Positions 60,805-64,000 of a DNA stretch of 64,000 nt are shown piece by piece (position 1 is the stretch's first letter; each line of letters begins with the position of its first letter). The notes under the pieces are model-generated. The model was not told the origin of the DNA and did not search any database. It saw nothing but the letters and a program-made list of their open reading frames with translations. Source of the stretch: an uncultured Clostridia bacterium (GTDB taxonomy: Bacteria; Bacillota; Clostridia; Oscillospirales; Acutalibacteraceae). The DNA is taken from assembly GCA_937907605.1 (NCBI GenBank), contig CALCYI010000068.1, positions 1 to 64,000 on the forward strand, read 5' to 3'. A program made the position numbers and the translations under genes.

Positions 60805-61428
60805 TCATAATATTTCTGTTTTGTTGCCGTTTATTCTTATTCTGTCCTCACAGAAAAGGGATACCGCCTTCGGCAGAATTTCCCACTCCGCCTGGCGCAT
60901 TACGCGGTACTGGAGGATATCCTCGTTGTCGCCCTCCTGAATTTCAACCGCCTTTTGAAGTATAATCGCGCCGCCGTCGGTAATCTCATTTACGAAATGT
61001 ACGGTTGCGCCCGTAACCTTCATACCCGATTCAAGCACGGCGGTATGCACTTTCTTTCCGTAAAAGCCGTCGCCGCAGAAAAGCGGAATAAGGCTCGGAT
61101 GAACGTTGATAATACGGTTTGAATACTCTCTTACTACGTCCTCTCCGAGAATTGAAAGGAAGCCTGCAAGCACGATTAAATCAATCTTCTTTCCGCGAAG
61201 GGCGTTCAGAATTGCACGGTCGTAATCCTCCCTTGAGGAGTATGCCCTTCTGCTCACAACAACTCTTTCTATTCCCGCGTTTTTAGCTCTCTGGAGAGCG
61301 TAGGCGTTCTCGCTTGAAGAAAGGACAAGCACAATTTTACCGTCCTTTATCTCGCCGCGCTTCTGAGCGTCGATAAGCGCCTGGAGGTTAGTTCCTCCGC
61401 CCGAAACGAAAACCGCTATTTTTTTCAT
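60805..61428 (-). CDS. purN: Phosphoribosylglycinamide formyltransferase
   Basis: 207 residues. Uses 10-formyl-THF to convert GAR to FGAR. Motifs: VFVSGGGTNLQALIDA, VLAGFLSILG and the catalytic region NVHPSLIP with later GATVHFVNEITDGGAIILQ. Overlaps purM by 4 bases (ATGA-type), so translation is coupled. Complete. Confidence 0.97.
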   Translation of the reverse strand: MKKIAVFVSGGGTNLQALIDAQKRGEIKDGKIVLVLSSSENAYALQRAKNAGIERVVVSRRAYSSREDYDRAILNALRGKKIDLIVLAGFLSILGEDVVREYSNRIINVHPSLIPLFCGDGFYGKKVHTAVLESGMKVTGATVHFVNEITDGGAIILQKAVEIQEGDNEDILQYRVMRQAEWEILPKAVSLFCEDRIRINGNKTEIL

Positions 61429-62462
61429 ATAAGGTCAACTCCCTTTTCGCCGTTTCTTATCTCGCCTATAATCTTTGCCCTTTCGCCCGAGGCGTTCAGT
61501 ATTCTTACCGCCTCGTCGGCTCTGTCGCCGTCAACGGCAATAACGAGCCCCGTGCCCATATTAAAGGTATTAAACATATCCCTTTCGGGTATATTTCCCG
61601 TTTTTTTAATAAGGTCAAATATCGGAAGACTGAAACATTTATCCTTTTCAATTACCGCGAGCGTGTTTTCGTTTAACATTCTCGGCACGTTCTCATAAAA
61701 GCCGCCGCCCGTGATATGAGAAATCGCGTTAACCCGAATGCTCTCCATAAGGGAAAGCAGGGGCTTAACATAAATCCTCGTAGGCGTGATAAGCTCCTCG
61801 CCGAGCGTGCTGCCGAGCTCGTCGTAGTATACCTTAATAGTATCTTCGTTTATGTTGAACACCTTGCGGATAAGCGAAAAGCCGTTTGAATGAATACCCG
61901 AGGAGGCTACGCCGATAAGCGCATCGCCCGCCTTTAAATGCTCGCCCGAAACGAGCTTATCCTTTTCGCCGATACCAACGGTAAAGCCCGCAAGGTCATA
62001 ATCGTCATCAGCCATAATGCCGGGGTGCTCTGCGGTTTCACCGCCGACAAGCGCACAGCCCGAAAGCACGCAGCCGTCCGCCACGCCCTTTACTATCTCG
62101 GCTATTTTCTCGGGATAGTTTTTTCCGCAGGCGATATAATCAAGGAAGAAAAGCGGCTTAGCGCCCGAGCATGCAACGTCGTTTACACACATCGCAACGC
62201 AGTCGATACCGATAGTATCGTGCTTGTCCATAAGCTGAGCCAGCTTGATTTTAGTACCTACGCCGTCCGTTCCCGAAACGAGAACGGGTTCTTTATATTC
62301 ACCCGTAGGTAATTCAAACATACCGCCGAAGCCGCCGATACCTCCGATTACGCCCGGGATTACAGTCTTTTTAACATGAGCCTTGATAAGCTCAACGGAT
62401 TCGTATCCCGCAGTTACGTCAACGCCCGCTGCGGCATAGCTTTCGCTAAAGCTCTTTTGCAT
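61425..62462 (-). CDS. purM: Phosphoribosylformylglycinamidine cyclo-ligase (AIR synthetase)
   Basis: 345 residues. Makes AIR from FGAM with ATP. Motifs: SYAAAGVDVTAGYESVELI, VSGTDGVGTKIKLA, DCVAMCVNDVACSGAKPLFFLDY, LVGGETAEHPG and SSGIHSNGFSLIRK. Separated from purE by only two bases, so co-translated. Full length. Confidence 0.98.
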   Translation of the reverse strand: MQKSFSESYAAAGVDVTAGYESVELIKAHVKKTVIPGVIGGIGGFGGMFELPTGEYKEPVLVSGTDGVGTKIKLAQLMDKHDTIGIDCVAMCVNDVACSGAKPLFFLDYIACGKNYPEKIAEIVKGVADGCVLSGCALVGGETAEHPGIMADDDYDLAGFTVGIGEKDKLVSGEHLKAGDALIGVASSGIHSNGFSLIRKVFNINEDTIKVYYDELGSTLGEELITPTRIYVKPLLSLMESIRVNAISHITGGGFYENVPRMLNENTLAVIEKDKCFSLPIFDLIKKTGNIPERDMFNTFNMGTGLVIAVDGDRADEAVRILNASGERAKIIGEIRNGEKGVDLI

Positions 62463-62464
62463 AA

Positions 62465-62962
62465 TTACAGCTCCTTAATTTTGTCCTGAAGCGCCGCGTC
62501 CTTTGCTTCAACCTGCGCCGCCATATCTTTTCTCATTTCTATAAGCTTAGCCTGAAGCTCAATGTTACTTACGGCGAGAATTTCAGCCGCAAGGAGCGCC
62601 GCGTTCTTGCCCGCGTTAATGCCGACTGTCGCAACGGGGATTCCCGGTGGCATCATAACCGAGGACAAAAGTGCGTCCATACCGTCAAGCACCTTGGAGG
62701 AGCAAGGAATCGCGATAACGGGAAGCGTAGTTGAAGCGGCAAGCACACCGCCGAGGTGAGCCGCCATTCCAGCCGCCGCAATTATAACGCCGAAGCCGTT
62801 TTGAATAGCGTTTTTTGAAAATTCGTGCGCCGCCTCGGGAGTTCTGTGAGCGGACATAACCCTTACCTCAGTTTCAATACCGAGCGCCTTTAACTGTTTA
62901 ATCGCGCCTTCAACAACGGGTAAATCCGAATCGGAGCCCATAATGATAGCAACCTTTTTCAT
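62465..62962 (-). CDS. purE: N5-carboxyaminoimidazole ribonucleotide mutase / AIR carboxylase
   Basis: 165 residues from the ATG at 62962, where AGGAGG lies 8 bases upstream and the usual MKKVAIIMGSDSDLP begins. SAHRTPE, AAGMAAHLGGVLAAST, MPPGIPVATVGINAGKNAALLA are PurE signatures. Converts N5-CAIR (or AIR) to CAIR; no purK gene lies nearby, so whether it is a class I or class II enzyme is open. First gene of the pur cluster. Confidence 0.97.
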   Translation of the reverse strand: MKKVAIIMGSDSDLPVVEGAIKQLKALGIETEVRVMSAHRTPEAAHEFSKNAIQNGFGVIIAAAGMAAHLGGVLAASTTLPVIAIPCSSKVLDGMDALLSSVMMPPGIPVATVGINAGKNAALLAAEILAVSNIELQAKLIEMRKDMAAQVEAKDAALQDKIKEL

Positions 62963-62992
62963 ATTTTGTCCTCCTAAAAAACTTGTCGTTTT

Positions 62993-63022
62993 ATTGTAAC
63001 ATAAAAAGTGCATTGTAACAAT
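62993..63022 (-). promoter_or_regulatory. Promoter of the pur cluster
   Basis: -35 TTGTTA (63016-63021), 17-base spacer, -10 TACAAT (62993-62998). GTTACAAT is repeated at both elements, and ATTGT-A-ACAAT (63012-63022) is a small palindrome, a possible repressor site. The leader is only about 25 bases, too short for a purine riboswitch. Confidence 0.65.
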
Positions 63023-63081
63023 AGATATAATAGATAAAAAACGCTCAACCAAACGGATGATTATTGTAAAACATCGGGTTA

Positions 63082-63110
63082 TTGATATTTTTCTTCCTCT
63101 GTATTAGAAT
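63082..63110 (+). promoter_or_regulatory. Promoter of the XRE/TPR gene
   Basis: -35 TTGATA (63082-63087), 17-base spacer, -10 TAGAAT (63105-63110), 20 bases before the ATG. Confidence 0.75.
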
Positions 63111-63130
63111 TTAAACAGGAGGTAAGAAAA

Positions 63131-64000
63131 ATGAATATTACTATTAACAAAAACATTAAAGCCTTAAGGCGCGGTAAAAATCTTACTCAGGAACAGCTTG
63201 CTCAAAAGCTGAATATATCTCCGCAGGCTGTATCAAAATGGGAGACAGGCACTACCCTTCCCGATATTTCGCTTTTGCCCTCAATTTCCGTTGTACTCGG
63301 CGTTACAATAGACGAGCTGTTCACAATGACGGACGAGGCTCGGTTTGAACGGATTGATAATATGCTCTACGATGTACGCAGACTGTCCGATACGGAATTC
63401 AAACAGTGCGAATTCTTTTTGATTGAAAAATACAATAACGATATAACCCGTCCGAAAGCAGCTCTTATGCTCGCACAACTATATAATAAACGTGCGGACG
63501 AATATCACAATCTGGCTTCTCCTCTTGCAAGACGTGCGCTTCTTGATAATCCCGATTCAAAGGACGCTCACAATGCTCTGTTTGACTCAGAGGGCGGCGC
63601 ATATCAGGACTGGAACTTTGTAAACCACTTCAAGCTGATTGCTTTTTACAAGAATTTTTTAAAGCTGCACCCTGATAACTTCACTGCATATCTGTGGCTG
63701 TCCGACCTGCTGATTGCTGACAAACGCTGTAATGAGGCGCGTGAGGTCGCAAAAAAGCTCAAGGAATTAAAGGATTCCTATCATTATGAGCTACTAATGA
63801 GCAATATCGCAGGCGCACAAGGCAATGAGGACGAAGCACAGGAATGGCTCGAAAGAATGCTTAAACGTCCCGAAAGCTGGGAAATCTACTTTGCCTATGC
63901 CAATGAAATGGCAAAAAAATGCCGCTACGATAAGGCGCTTGAATACTTTGAAAAGGAACGCCCTCTCAGGAAATACCCACGTTTCGTTGATACTGAGGAG
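63131..64000 (+). CDS. XRE-family regulator with TPR-like C-terminal region, 3' end outside the window
   Basis: The frame is open from ATG 63131 to the window edge (290 residues seen). AGGAGG lies 8 bases upstream. Residues 1-65 form an XRE helix-turn-helix (NIKALRRGKNLTQEQLAQKL, ISPQAVSKWETGTTLPDISLL). Residues about 110-290 are helical repeats of TPR type (PRALLDNPDSKDAHNALFDS region, PDNFTAYLWLSDLLIAD, YDKALEYFEKE). This matches HTH-TPR proteins common in Clostridia, which may sense peptides. Its own promoter faces away from the pur cluster. Confidence 0.88.
   Translation, partial: MNITINKNIKALRRGKNLTQEQLAQKLNISPQAVSKWETGTTLPDISLLPSISVVLGVTIDELFTMTDEARFERIDNMLYDVRRLSDTEFKQCEFFLIEKYNNDITRPKAALMLAQLYNKRADEYHNLASPLARRALLDNPDSKDAHNALFDSEGGAYQDWNFVNHFKLIAFYKNFLKLHPDNFTAYLWLSDLLIADKRCNEAREVAKKLKELKDSYHYELLMSNIAGAQGNEDEAQEWLERMLKRPESWEIYFAYANEMAKKCRYDKALEYFEKERPLRKYPRFVDTEE

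Noticed and set aside
62960..63060. Purine riboswitch before purE
   Set aside because: The promoter lies about 30 bases before the start codon, leaving no room for the aptamer, and its conserved loops are not seen.
1..64000. CRISPR array, prophage, insertion sequence or rRNA operon
   Set aside because: No regularly spaced direct repeats of CRISPR size, no transposase, integrase or phage structural genes, and no rRNA sequence were seen; the only mobile-like item is the short non-coding element at 20013.

Overview
The window reads as chromosome from a low-to-mid GC Gram-positive anaerobe of class Clostridia, probably a gut member near Oscillospiraceae/Ruminococcaceae. This is inferred from strong AGGAGG ribosome sites, sigma-A type -35/-10 promoters, lipoproteins, a type I glutamine synthetase, an FprA flavodiiron protein, GPH-type sugar symporters, a lacto-N-biose-type hexosamine kinase and families typical of these bacteria (CD1247-like, DUF6935, DUF4358). 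There is no rRNA operon, prophage, transposase or CRISPR array. Nearly all DNA is coding, and most transcription units end in clear intrinsic terminators.

Layout. 1-936: end of an aldo/keto reductase. 964-4998: a minus-strand operon (transglutaminase-like protein, DUF4358 lipoprotein, MBOAT, DHHW protein) that looks like a cell-surface polymer acylation module. 5116-8972: lipase-like DUF2974 protein, glnA and a CapA-like protein. 9101-11925: Ca/Na antiporter, CD1247-like zinc-ribbon protein, efp, aroQ, rpsU. 12068-18083: secreted cysteine-protease-like/FN3 protein and a two-gene ABC exporter. 18252-20007: YdcF-like protein, a small anchored protein and a decayed gene. 20013-20168: a MITE-like hairpin element that supplies the last codons of a MATE pump gene. 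21783-26088: GPH symporter, DUF2804 protein, M20 peptidase, Rrf2 regulator. 26183-31103: a three-gene surface operon (sortase-like protein, membrane protein, 1118-residue secreted transglutaminase-like protein). 31225-34379: DUF6935 protein, 5'-nucleotidase, Fe-alcohol dehydrogenase. A tRNA-Pro lies at 34501. 34834-39305: esterase, phosphohexomutase, acyl-CoA synthetase with an XRE-cupin regulator. 39469-44802: a divergent catabolic locus (FGGY kinase and TetR on the minus strand, class III aminotransferase and tandem class II aldolase on the plus strand) with palindromic operators. 44889-48336: NERD nuclease-like protein, D-amino-acid aminotransferase, alpha-galactosidase-like GH36. 48640-50953: amino-acid ABC importer. 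50992-52165: ECF-like sigma factor with a membrane partner. 52284-55038: GPH symporter and hexosamine kinase. 55143-58764: flavodiiron protein, flavin reductase, CorA, DUF362 protein. 58812-62962: purE-purM-purN-purO-purD. 63131-64000: start of an XRE/TPR regulator, cut by the window edge.

How the genes work together. Sugar scavenging (two GPH symporters, NahK-like kinase, GH36, FGGY locus), nitrogen handling (glnA, amino-acid ABC importer, D-amino-acid aminotransferase), surface construction (MBOAT/DHHW, sortase-like operon, two large secreted proteins with papain-fold-like domains and FN3-like C-termini) and de novo purine synthesis dominate. The most notable items are: the archaeal-type IMP cyclohydrolase sitting where purH is normally found; the TetR-controlled kinase/aminotransferase/aldolase locus; seven-base tandem repeats containing a stop triplet placed on or just after stop codons; a sortase-like protein that keeps only the catalytic Cys; and a sense-looking 21-codon extension after the TGA stop of a symporter.
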